A stretch of DNA of 15,571 nucleotides from an uncultured Gammaproteobacteria bacterium (GTDB lineage: Bacteria; Pseudomonadota; Gammaproteobacteria; CAIUAS01). Under the pieces are notes generated by a model that made no database searches, was not told the DNA's origin, and was given only the letters and a program-made list of their open reading frames with translations. Position 1 is the stretch's first letter, and every line of letters starts with the position of its first letter. The stretch is taken from positions 1 through 15,571 of the forward strand of contig CAIUAS010000323.1 of NCBI GenBank assembly GCA_903897205.1. Reading direction: 5' to 3'. A program made the translations under genes and the position numbers. Shown piece by piece: positions 8,257 through 14,763 of the stretch.

Positions 8257-8976
8257 TTAAGTAAGATAACTAGAATGATTTAACCAATTATGATCAGGAT
8301 AATAAGCAAACAACAAAGTACCATCTTTAATGCTATTAATAATAGGCGTTGCTACTTTAGGATTAACAGCAAAACACCCCCAACTACGTCCTAATTGACC
8401 ATGAACCGCAGCAAATTGTTCACTTACATAATTAGCTGCATGCACCACAATATCACGAGCCGCCGCCATATCATTAAAACCTTTTTCTAACCCCGCCAAG
8501 CGAAGTGAATAGCCATGATGACCAATATAAGGTTGCTCAGTCACAAACAAACCTAAACTAGATTTATGACTAGAAGGAAAATCTGAAAAAGAAGTGGGAA
8601 CATCATTGCCGCTATCTTTACCATGCGCGACAAGATTTTGAAACAATAGCGCTTGCGTTTTTAAATCAAATACCCACATACGAGTTTCAGTAGAAGGTTT
8701 GGAATAATCAACTATCGTAAGCACTTGCTGCGGATCAAAGCCTTGTGCATGTGCTTTGCTATAAGCAATTAAGCCAAGTTTAGCAACTTGAGGATCTAAA
8801 TTTTGTGCTTTTGTGCTTAAGGTTGTCGCCAAAGTATCAATATTACTAGATGAATTAATACTGTTTGGCGTGCTAGCAACCGGTTGTTGGGATTCAACCG
8901 TTTGTTGGGTCGGATGTGCACCTGAAAAAACATGAGCTAAACCTAAAAAAACAGCCCCTAAAGTGAGCTTTGCCAT
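8257..8976 (-). CDS. Exported L,D-transpeptidase-like protein (YkuD_2-type catalytic domain)
   Basis: The protein is 239 aa. Residues 1-20 form a short hydrophobic export signal with one lysine. A low-complexity Ser/Thr/Gln-rich linker follows (about 22-60), then a catalytic domain (about 85-230). The motif GRSWGCFAV holds the probable nucleophile Cys201, with Ser198 before it; His179 (VVHAANYV) and His192 are the histidine candidates. The SxGCFAV form is that of the 'murein L,D-transpeptidase catalytic domain family' (YkuD_2), related to enzymes that make or exchange cross-links on peptidoglycan meso-DAP. Actual transpeptidase activity is inferred from the family only. No lipobox or LysM domain is visible, so it is probably periplasmic. 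The start is firm: AAGGAGG (8987-8993) lies 10 nt upstream of the ATG. It appears to be a single-gene unit ending at the shared terminator. Confidence 0.85.
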   Translation of the reverse strand: MAKLTLGAVFLGLAHVFSGAHPTQQTVESQQPVASTPNSINSSSNIDTLATTLSTKAQNLDPQVAKLGLIAYSKAHAQGFDPQQVLTIVDYSKPSTETRMWVFDLKTQALLFQNLVAHGKDSGNDVPTSFSDFPSSHKSSLGLFVTEQPYIGHHGYSLRLAGLEKGFNDMAAARDIVVHAANYVSEQFAAVHGQLGRSWGCFAVNPKVATPIINSIKDGTLLFAYYPDHNWLNHSSYLT

Positions 8977-8986
8977 ACGCTCTTGG

Positions 8987-8993
8987 CCTCCTT
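8987..8993 (-). promoter_or_regulatory. Near-perfect Shine-Dalgarno of the L,D-transpeptidase-like gene
   Basis: The minus strand reads AAGGAGG, with 10 nt to the ATG at 8976. It fixes the start codon and is one of the two strongest ribosome binding sites in the window, with that of yfhL. Confidence 0.8.
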
Positions 8994-9064
8994 AATAAAA
9001 TATAACTTATTGATTAATAATATTTAAAATAGCTTAGAGCATTATTCTAACATACTTTGTTCAA

Positions 9065-9107
9065 AAGTTAACCGTTTTTTGGCGCCAAGAACACCGACCG
9101 TTAACTT
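9065..9107 (-). terminator. Long-loop hairpin at the 3' end of the Sel1-repeat gene
   Basis: AAGTTAAC (9065-9072) and GTTAACTT (9100-9107) are perfect 8-bp arms with a 27-nt loop. The loop contains the 10-bp palindrome TTGGCGCCAA (9079-9088). On the minus strand the distal arm runs into TTTT, so it may terminate the Sel1 gene, whose TAA is inside the first arm. The long loop makes it a weak terminator. The remaining spacer up to 8986 is AT-rich, with no gene or clear promoter recognised. Confidence 0.35.
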
Positions 9108-9691
9108 GCGCTACCTTGATAAGAACGTAAAGCGGCAAAAAACGCGGGCGAATTTAATTTGAGTTCTTCAAGAATTTTGGTCGCTCTATCCCAGGCTTTT
9201 TCTAATTCAATACTGTCTAACACCAATTTAAACCCTTGATTAGTATTAGGCTCCACTCCCCAACCATGAATATGCGCCAATCCTAATAATCGCTTCGCCA
9301 ATGGATAATCCTGTGACTCAGCCGCGCGCAAATAAGAGAATGCTTCCTCAAAAAAAAGATTAGCATAACGCTCATGGATACTAGCGCCATAAATAGGATT
9401 GTGCGCCCAAGCCCCCCAAAACTTACCCTGCTCTAATAACCGCTGGCCGCAAATATACTGTGATTTAGCATCACCTAAAGCAGCATTTAAGCGATAACAT
9501 TCTAGCGCATATCTTTCAGCATGCGGCAACTTCTTGTCAAAATGATGTTTATCATAAAATTCAGCTAATTGAATTTGAGCATTTATTTCATTTTGAACAT
9601 CTTCATTTTTATTACGCTGTTCTCGCAGCTCATGGGTACGCTGCACTTTTTTACGCAGCGAATTCATTTTAAGTTTTTGCAAAAAATTCAT
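9101..9691 (-). CDS. Small Sel1/TPR-like repeat protein of unknown function
   Basis: The protein is 196 aa from the ATG at 9691, chosen because GGAG stands 7 nt upstream; an in-frame ATG at 9730 adds 13 residues without a ribosome binding site. There is no signal peptide or membrane segment. Residues about 1-50 are basic and highly charged (KLKMNSLRKKVQRTHELREQRNKNED) and look helical, possibly a coiled coil. Two Sel1-like helical hairpins follow: ALECYRLNAALGDAKSQYICGQ near 65-85, and AFSYLRAAESQDYPLAKRLLG near 120-140, the latter ending in the typical LAHIHGWGVEPNTNQGF. Such repeats usually bind partner proteins. I do not recognise a named family. It is divergent from mutM and probably transcribed alone. 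A cytoplasmic scaffold is the simplest guess; a secreted effector cannot be judged from sequence. Confidence 0.72.
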   Translation of the reverse strand: MNFLQKLKMNSLRKKVQRTHELREQRNKNEDVQNEINAQIQLAEFYDKHHFDKKLPHAERYALECYRLNAALGDAKSQYICGQRLLEQGKFWGAWAHNPIYGASIHERYANLFFEEAFSYLRAAESQDYPLAKRLLGLAHIHGWGVEPNTNQGFKLVLDSIELEKAWDRATKILEELKLNSPAFFAALRSYQGSAS

Positions 9692-9820
9692 GTATAGCTC
9701 CTTATTTGTTAAAATATACCAAAATACCAAATCCGTTGAGGTTTTGCGTTTTTATTGCGCCAGCTAAAATCTACTGAAAGTATAGCTTAAAATAACTTCT
9801 CTGTAAGAGTAAACAAAAAC

Positions 9821-10636
9821 ATGCCAGAATTGCCAGAAGTTGAAACGACTCGTCTTGGTATCAAACCACATATCGATCAGCAAATCATCACGCAGGTTAT
9901 CATAAGGCAACCACGCTTACGTTGGCCAATTCCGCCAGAAATTACTTCTGTTTTAATCGATCAGAAAATTAAAGAAGTAACTCGACGCGCTAAATATTTA
10001 TTATTAAAAACAGCGTTAGGCACGCTCATTCTGCATCTTGGCATGTCAGGAAGTTTACGGATACTTCCAAGCGAAGTTTTACCAAACAAACATGATCATA
10101 TCGATTTTATTTTTAATAACAAAATCTGCCTTAGATTTAATGATCCGCGCCGCTTTGGCTGCGTTTTATGGACCCAAGACGCTCCAGAAAACCACCCTTT
10201 ATTAAAACATCTCGGCCCTGAACCGTTATCCAGTGCCTTTGACGGTGATTATTTATTTGCACAATCACGAAAACGCTCTACGCCTATCAAAAATTTTATT
10301 ATGGATAGCCAAATGGTTGTTGGCGTTGGTAATATTTATGCGAATGAAGCGCTGTTTTACACCGGGCTGCACCCGCAAGAAAAAGCCGGAAAAATTAAGG
10401 TCGCTCGTTATCACCACTTAGCCGATAACATCAAAATCATTCTAGCTAATGCGATTAAAATTGGCGGAACTACGCTACGTAATTTTTCAGGAAGCGACGG
10501 CAAACCTGGTTACTTCAAACAATTATTAAAAGTTTATGGACGCGCAGGTTTAAGCTGTTTGCAATGTAACGCTATTTTAGTTGAAATTCGTTTGGGGCAA
10601 CGCACCACCGTTTATTGTCCACAGTGCCAAAAATAG
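9821..10636 (+). CDS. mutM: Formamidopyrimidine-DNA glycosylase (Fpg)
   Basis: This base-excision-repair enzyme removes 8-oxoguanine and formamidopyrimidines and nicks the strand by beta,delta-elimination. The protein is 271 aa, the usual size. The N-terminus MPELPEVETT carries the catalytic proline (Pro2, exposed after Met removal) and Glu3. Lys58 in RRAKYLLL, the LHLGMSGSLR loop, and the helix-two-turn-helix motif VVGVGNIYANEALF are present. The C-terminal zinc finger has Cys246, Cys249, Cys266 and Cys269 with the conserved GQRTT arginine. The start is fixed by the need for Pro2. Its stop is only 9 bp from the stop of the convergent yfhL gene, so the two transcripts probably overlap. No strong promoter was identified in the 129-bp spacer to the divergent Sel1 gene. 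Confidence 0.98.
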   Translation: MPELPEVETTRLGIKPHIDQQIITQVIIRQPRLRWPIPPEITSVLIDQKIKEVTRRAKYLLLKTALGTLILHLGMSGSLRILPSEVLPNKHDHIDFIFNNKICLRFNDPRRFGCVLWTQDAPENHPLLKHLGPEPLSSAFDGDYLFAQSRKRSTPIKNFIMDSQMVVGVGNIYANEALFYTGLHPQEKAGKIKVARYHHLADNIKIILANAIKIGGTTLRNFSGSDGKPGYFKQLLKVYGRAGLSCLQCNAILVEIRLGQRTTVYCPQCQK

Positions 10637-10645
10637 TTATGTATT

Positions 10646-10897
10646 TTAATTTTCTTTTTGCAACTGCTGATATTTTTCCAATAATTGTTCAGTTGTTTCT
10701 TGATGCGCAGGATTAACAATAATGCAAGCAACCGGACACACTTCAATACACTGCGGCTGCGCAAAATGACCGATACATTCTGTGCATCGATTCGAATTAA
10801 TTTCATAAATCATTTCACCTTGCGAAATAGCCTGATTAGGACACTCAGGTTCACAGACATCGCAATTAATACAATCATCAGTAATTAATAATGCCAT
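10646..10897 (-). CDS. yfhL: YfhL-type 2[4Fe-4S] ferredoxin
   Basis: The protein is an 83-aa small electron carrier of the Allochromatium-type (Alvin) family. The first cluster motif is Cys9, Cys12, Cys15 and Cys19-Pro. The second begins Cys38-x2-Cys41, then an 8-residue insertion to Cys50, then Cys54-Pro. An extra Cys58 follows, and a C-terminal helix (about 67-83) ends the protein. The insertion between the second and third cysteines of the second motif is the mark of this subfamily. The start is translationally coupled to coaD: the coaD TAA and this ATG share a base (TAATG), and GGAGGTG lies just upstream. coaD-ferredoxin neighbours are common in gammaproteobacteria. The electron partner is not evident here. 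Confidence 0.95.
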   Translation of the reverse strand: MALLITDDCINCDVCEPECPNQAISQGEMIYEINSNRCTECIGHFAQPQCIEVCPVACIIVNPAHQETTEQLLEKYQQLQKEN

Positions 10898-11391
10898 TAT
10901 TCACCTCCCGCTTGCTGCAAACGCTCCGTCAACGCTTTCACAACGACTTCATGAACAAATTGTGATACATCACCACCTAAAGCAGCAATTTCACGCACTA
11001 AATTCGCCGAGATAAATGCGTATTGTTCCCCAGGCGTTAAAAATAAGGTTTCTAAACTAGGTAAAATACGGCGATTCATGCTAGCTAATTGAAATTCATA
11101 TTCAAAATCAGAAACCGCACGTAAACCGCGCAAAATAACAGATACGTTTTGCCGTTGAGCAAAATCAATTAGCAACCCATGAAACCCAACGACTTCAACA
11201 TTTGGAAATTGAGCTAAGACTTGCTTGACTAACTCAATGCGTTCTACGTGGCTAAAGAGAGGTGACTTACCGGTACTGGCAGCAACAGCCACTATAACAC
11301 GTTCAAATAAGCGTGCTGCACGCTCTATCAAATCGGTATGCCCTTTCGTGATAGGATCAAAAGTGCCAGGATAAATAATAGTTGTTTGCAT
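10897..11391 (-). CDS. coaD: Phosphopantetheine adenylyltransferase
   Basis: This enzyme catalyses the penultimate step of coenzyme A synthesis: ATP plus 4'-phosphopantetheine gives dephospho-CoA and pyrophosphate. The protein is 164 aa from ATG 11391, matching the family's roughly 160. The nucleotidyltransferase motif YPGTFDPITKGH contains Thr15-x-Gly-His18. Lys42 (TGKSPLF) and Arg88 (ILRGLR) match the E. coli active-site numbering, and ISANLVREI (127-135) is the second ATP-binding signature. Longer in-frame ATGs exist at 11406 and 11427, but the latter overlaps the predicted -10 box and cannot be in the transcript. It forms an operon with yfhL by a 1-bp stop/start overlap. Confidence 0.97.
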   Translation of the reverse strand: MQTTIIYPGTFDPITKGHTDLIERAARLFERVIVAVAASTGKSPLFSHVERIELVKQVLAQFPNVEVVGFHGLLIDFAQRQNVSVILRGLRAVSDFEYEFQLASMNRRILPSLETLFLTPGEQYAFISANLVREIAALGGDVSQFVHEVVVKALTERLQQAGGE

Positions 11392-11425
11392 GTAAGTCTC
11401 ATTCATTAAGTAGCAAAAGGAGCTC

Positions 11426-11454
11426 ATTATAGAGGAAGATAAGCTGATTGATAA
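11426..11454 (-). promoter_or_regulatory. Candidate sigma-70 promoter of coaD-yfhL
   Basis: The minus strand reads TTATCA (-35, 11454-11449), a 17-nt spacer, and a perfect TATAAT (-10, 11431-11426). Transcription would start near 11419, leaving about 28 nt of leader before the coaD ATG at 11391. This supports the shorter coaD start. Confidence 0.6.
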
Positions 11455-11557
11455 CCAAGCTATATTTAGTTTTAAGTAATATTTTTTTTAAAAACTTGCT
11501 TTCTGTTATAGGCTTCATGACAATACTCGCCACTCCAATCAAACGAGGTAAGATAGG

Positions 11558-13012
11558 ATGTCTGCAGCTATTAGCATTAGAAAACAACCAACAGGGCTTT
11601 ATAACCTGTTTTTTGTAGAGCTATGGGAACGTTATGGTTTTTATACCATACAAGCTCTAATCGTGCTGTTTTTAACAAAAGCTTGGCAATTACCAGATTC
11701 CCAAGCCTACGATATTTATAGCGCATTTTCAGCCCTTATTTATGCAACTCCCGTCATTGGTGGTTATCTCGCCGATCGCCTGCTTGGATTTAGGCACGCC
11801 ATTATCTTAGGCGGCATCTTATATGCTATTGGTTATTTTACTCTTTCTACTGCGAACCATAATCTATTTTACCCCGCTTTAGCGTTACTGATATGCGGCA
11901 ATGGTTTCTTCAAAGGCTGTGTATCCAGTTTAGTTGGGACGCTCTATGAAGAAAATGACCCGCGCCGTGATAGTGGCTTTACTATATTTTATATGGGAAT
12001 CAATATAGGCTCCTTCTTAGCGCCTATCATCTCAACCTGGGTTGCTAATACCTATGGCTGGGGCTTCGGTTTTGGTACGGCAGGTATTGGTATTTTAATA
12101 GGATTAATACTCGCTTTCGTTGGCTTTAAGCGTTTAGGCAATCGCGGCTTACCACCCGACCCTGCCTTTTTAAAAACACCAGTTTTCTTAGGACTATCTC
12201 GACAACTCTTAGCCTATGCAGGTATTGTTGCGGCCTTCGCCATCATCACGGTTTTGCTTCATCACGCCAATATAGTCAATAAATTTTTATTAGTTTTTAG
12301 CATTCTTATCACTTTAACGGTCTTATTAGTTACTTTTCGTAATAAAGGTCAACAACGTAACAAACTGTTAGTGCTAGTTATATTAATAATATTTTCTATA
12401 TTATATTGGGCGCTTTATTTTCAGATGTTTTCTTCGGTCACTTTATTTAATGACCGAGTGCTCGATCGTGTAATCCTGGGACATGAAATTCCTGCCTCAA
12501 TGTTTACTTCCGTAGAAGCCTTTTTTATTCTCGTTATGTCCCCAATTTTTGCAGTAACCTGGCTAAAACTATGGAGCAAGCAACCTTCGGGCCCCACCAA
12601 ATTTGCATTGGGAATTATTTTTACGAGCTTATTCTTTTTAACATTAGCAGTTGGCACACATTTCTTAAATGCCAAAGGATTAATGCCAGTTGGTTGGTCT
12701 ATTCTCAGTTATTTTTTTCAAACCTGCGGAGAATTATGCCTCTCGCCCATTGGGCTTTCTTTAATTACCACCCTAGCGCCTGCTAATTTAACCGGTATGA
12801 TGATGGGAGTCTGGTTTTTATCCTTCACTATTGCGTTTGCCATTGGTGATTACATCGCAAAATTAACGAGTATACCTACCAGCATTACTAACACAGGAAT
12901 GATCGCCCATATTTACAGTCATGTTTTTTATCAATTAACCTGTATAGGAATTATAATTAGCCTAGTGCTATTAATGTGTACACCTCGATTAAAACGTTTA
13001 CTCAATTCTTAA
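11558..13012 (+). CDS. POT/PTR2-family proton-dependent di-/tripeptide transporter
   Basis: This inner-membrane symporter takes up small peptides with protons. The protein is 484 aa, with about 12-14 hydrophobic segments, close to the family's length of around 500. Helix 1 carries the proton-coupling motif Glu21-x-x-Glu24-Arg25 (ELWERYGFY), a form of ExxERFxYY. Lys119 in GNGFFKGCVSSLVG is the conserved helix-4 lysine. The PTR2 signature FYMGINIGSFLAPI lies at 144-157. The peptide preference cannot be read from sequence. The start has GAGGT about 10 nt upstream and gives the expected short cytoplasmic N-terminus. It is divergent from coaD and appears monocistronic, ending before a hairpin at 13019-13048. 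Peptide symporters of this family suit bacteria that live on amino acids, but that link is inference. Confidence 0.93.
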   Translation: MSAAISIRKQPTGLYNLFFVELWERYGFYTIQALIVLFLTKAWQLPDSQAYDIYSAFSALIYATPVIGGYLADRLLGFRHAIILGGILYAIGYFTLSTANHNLFYPALALLICGNGFFKGCVSSLVGTLYEENDPRRDSGFTIFYMGINIGSFLAPIISTWVANTYGWGFGFGTAGIGILIGLILAFVGFKRLGNRGLPPDPAFLKTPVFLGLSRQLLAYAGIVAAFAIITVLLHHANIVNKFLLVFSILITLTVLLVTFRNKGQQRNKLLVLVILIIFSILYWALYFQMFSSVTLFNDRVLDRVILGHEIPASMFTSVEAFFILVMSPIFAVTWLKLWSKQPSGPTKFALGIIFTSLFFLTLAVGTHFLNAKGLMPVGWSILSYFFQTCGELCLSPIGLSLITTLAPANLTGMMMGVWFLSFTIAFAIGDYIAKLTSIPTSITNTGMIAHIYSHVFYQLTCIGIIISLVLLMCTPRLKRLLNS

Positions 13013-13018
13013 TTAAGC

Positions 13019-13048
13019 ATTCCTTCACTCACACACGGGTGAAGGAAT
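13019..13048 (+). terminator. Hairpin after the peptide transporter gene
   Basis: ATTCCTTCAC (13019-13028) pairs perfectly with GTGAAGGAAT (13039-13048), extendable by a T-G wobble and a C-G pair, 6 nt after the stop. It is followed by TAAAAAATTT rather than a clean T-run, so termination is likely but not textbook. From 13049 to 13116 I see nothing else recognisable. Confidence 0.55.
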
Positions 13049-13116
13049 TAAAAAATTTATCAACCTGCTCAACTTTCGCGCTGCTTCCACAGCAATAACT
13101 AATCTTTCAACAAAAA

Positions 13117-13145
13117 TTGCTTTCAATTAAAACAAATCGTATAGT
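13117..13145 (+). promoter_or_regulatory. Candidate sigma-70 promoter of the thi operon
   Basis: TTGCTT (13117-13122), an exact 17-nt spacer, and TATAGT (13140-13145) form a good sigma-70 match. The predicted start lies at about 13152-13153, the first base of riboswitch stem P1, and this agreement strengthens both calls. Confidence 0.65.
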
Positions 13146-13152
13146 AAGCCAT

Positions 13153-13254
13153 CACTTAGGGGAGCCAACAATAGGCTGAGAGGTTTTTTGCATTTATATT
13201 AAATGCAAAACGACCCTAGCACCTGATTCGGTTAATACCGGCGTAGGAAAAGTG
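13153..13254 (+). promoter_or_regulatory. TPP riboswitch (THI element)
   Basis: All conserved THI-box blocks are present: CTGAGA (13176-13181), ACCTGAT (13221-13227), and GGTTAATACCGGCGTAGGA (13230-13248). Stem P1 is CACTT (13153-13157) with AAGTG (13250-13254). P2 is AGCC (13163-13166) with GGCT (13174-13177). The variable P3 arm is a perfect 10-bp stem, TTTTGCATTT with AAATGCAAAA, around a 5-nt loop (13186-13210). The P5 arm is CGG (13229-13231) with CCG (13238-13240). Binding of thiamine pyrophosphate should close P1. The ribosome binding site AGGA (13245-13248) is part of the last conserved block and P1 ends 3 nt before ATG 13258, so control is most likely by blocking translation of thiZ. 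No separate terminator or expression platform is visible. Confidence 0.96.
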
Positions 13255-13257
13255 TTC

Positions 13258-14016
13258 ATGATGCATGCACCTGCTATTACGATAAAAAACGCTTATTTGC
13301 GTTATAAAAATCATTTATTATTCGATCAATTAAATTGCTATTTGCCCGCCAGTAAAACAACCTGTTTATTAGGCCCTAGTGGAATTGGCAAAACCAGTTT
13401 ATTGCGTTTACTGGCAAATTTACCTGTTGATACAAAAACGCAACAAGCCGCTGAAATAATTACGAGCGATGGTTTGCCCCTTACACATCGCATCAGTTAT
13501 CTTGCTCAAACCGATTTATTACTGCCCTGGTTAACGTGTCTTGAAAATACCTTATTAGGTTATCGCCTTAGAAAACAACAAAGCCATACTATCCGACAAC
13601 AAGCAGAGTTATTACTTAACAAAGTTGGCTTAAGCAAAGCATTTAATAAATATCCCCATGAATTATCGGGCGGTATGCGCCAACGTGTCGCACTTGCTCG
13701 CACCTTACTTGAAGACAAACCCATATTACTAATGGACGAACCCTTCTCTGCATTAGACACAATAACGCGCTTACAATTACAAGAATTAACAGCAACCCTC
13801 ATCAAAAATAAAACCGTTTTATTAATTACTCATGATCCATTAGAAGCTTTACGCTTAGGACATCAAATTATTATTATGGCTGGTCAACCCGCTAAACTTT
13901 CCGAACCGAGCTTATTAAATAATAAGCCGCCCCGGGATTTAACTGATCCTTTTTTATTACAACAACAAGGTATTTTGCTACAACAATTAACTCACGCTAA
14001 CGAGAAAAGCCTATGA
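13258..14016 (+). CDS. thiZ: ABC transporter ATP-binding protein, thiamine-precursor uptake
   Basis: This is the ATPase subunit of an importer for a thiamine-related pyrimidine (ThiXYZ/NMT1 class). The protein is 252 aa. Numbering from ATG 13258, Walker A is GPSGIGKT (39-46), the Q-loop Gln is 84, the signature is LSGGMRQ (136-142), Walker B is ILLMDEP (156-162) with Glu161, the D-loop is SALD, and the switch His is 192 (THD). Other possible starts are GTG 13252 and ATG 13261. GTG 13252 lies inside riboswitch stem P1, and ATG 13258 has AGGA 9 nt upstream, so 13258 is preferred. It overlaps thiX by 4 nt (ATGA), indicating coupled translation. The TPP riboswitch in front is the main reason to name it thiZ rather than a taurine or nitrate-type ATPase. 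Confidence 0.88.
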   Translation: MMHAPAITIKNAYLRYKNHLLFDQLNCYLPASKTTCLLGPSGIGKTSLLRLLANLPVDTKTQQAAEIITSDGLPLTHRISYLAQTDLLLPWLTCLENTLLGYRLRKQQSHTIRQQAELLLNKVGLSKAFNKYPHELSGGMRQRVALARTLLEDKPILLMDEPFSALDTITRLQLQELTATLIKNKTVLLITHDPLEALRLGHQIIIMAGQPAKLSEPSLLNNKPPRDLTDPFLLQQQGILLQQLTHANEKSL

Positions 14017-14753
14017 TTTTTCTTCGCGGCATCATCATTACCCTAAGCTTTTTGCTCGTATGGCAATTATCAGTAATTATCTTTCAATTGCCTGCTTATA
14101 TTTTACCCTCCCCTATTCAAGTATTCGCTGCCTTATATACCAACGTTAATTTAATTGCCCAAGAATCACTTTCCACTATTTTAGAGACTTTAATAGGATT
14201 ATTTTTGGGGACTTTATTAGGCAGTAGCCTCGCATTAATGATGACATTTTTTCGTCCTTTAAAATCTTGGTTGCTGCCTTTATTAATAGTAAGTCAAGCG
14301 CTGCCGACTTTTGCTATCGCTCCGTTATTAGTTATTTGGTTTGGTTATGGCATCGCCTCTAAAATCGTTACGATCATGTTGATGTTATTTTTTCCTGTTG
14401 CAAGCGCTTTTTTCGATGGCTTACGCCGCACAGATAGTAATTGGTTAGATTTAGCGAATATTATGGGGGCTTCTACTTGGCGAACATTATGGTGCATTCG
14501 CATTCCAGCGGCTTTGCCTCACTTTGCTTCTGGCTTACGCGTTGCAACAGCAACAGCGCCGATTGGCGCCATTATTGGTGAATGGGTTGGCGCTAGCCAT
14601 GGTTTAGGATTTTTAATGTTAAATGCCAACGCACGCATGCAAATTGATTTAATGTTTGCCACCTTAATAGTTCTGGTATTTCTTAGCTTAGTTTTATATT
14701 TCAGCATCGATAAATTATTAAAATATTTTATTTATTGGCAAAAAGAAAATTAA
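14013..14753 (+). CDS. thiX: ABC transporter permease, thiamine-precursor uptake
   Basis: This is the membrane subunit of the same importer, of the BPD_transp_1 family. The protein is 246 aa with an N-terminal helix (about 5-25) and about five more hydrophobic segments. The cytoplasmic EAA-type coupling loop, which contacts the ATPase, is visible at about 147-169: LANIMGASTWRTLWCIRIPAALP, with Gly152 and the closing I-P-A-A-L-P. The start overlaps the thiZ stop as ATGA. thiY begins 10 nt after the stop. By sequence alone it could serve any SsuC/TauC/ThiX-type system; the riboswitch and the thiY-like neighbour point to a thiamine precursor. Confidence 0.88.
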   Translation: MIFLRGIIITLSFLLVWQLSVIIFQLPAYILPSPIQVFAALYTNVNLIAQESLSTILETLIGLFLGTLLGSSLALMMTFFRPLKSWLLPLLIVSQALPTFAIAPLLVIWFGYGIASKIVTIMLMLFFPVASAFFDGLRRTDSNWLDLANIMGASTWRTLWCIRIPAALPHFASGLRVATATAPIGAIIGEWVGASHGLGFLMLNANARMQIDLMFATLIVLVFLSLVLYFSIDKLLKYFIYWQKEN

Positions 14754-14763
14754 AGGAATTTTT

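Noticed and set aside
9079..9088. Perfect palindrome TTGGCGCCAA considered as an operator site
   Set aside because: It lies downstream of the Sel1 gene, inside the loop of a 3' hairpin, not near a promoter. A 10-bp palindrome alone is weak evidence.
9692..9730. Longer start of the Sel1-repeat protein (ATG 9730)
   Set aside because: No ribosome binding site precedes it, while ATG 9691 has GGAG at good spacing.
10685..10888. 67-aa + strand open frame antisense to the ferredoxin gene
   Set aside because: The opposite strand encodes a clear ferredoxin with all cluster cysteines; this frame is its shadow.
11392..11427. Longer coaD start (176 aa)
   Set aside because: The ATG at 11427 overlaps the predicted -10 box TATAAT, lacks a ribosome binding site, and adds 12 residues not typical of the family.
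11399..11587. 62-aa minus-strand open frame in the coaD/peptide-transporter spacer
   Set aside because: It spans both promoter regions and the start of the peptide transporter gene, and has no ribosome binding site or recognisable protein features.
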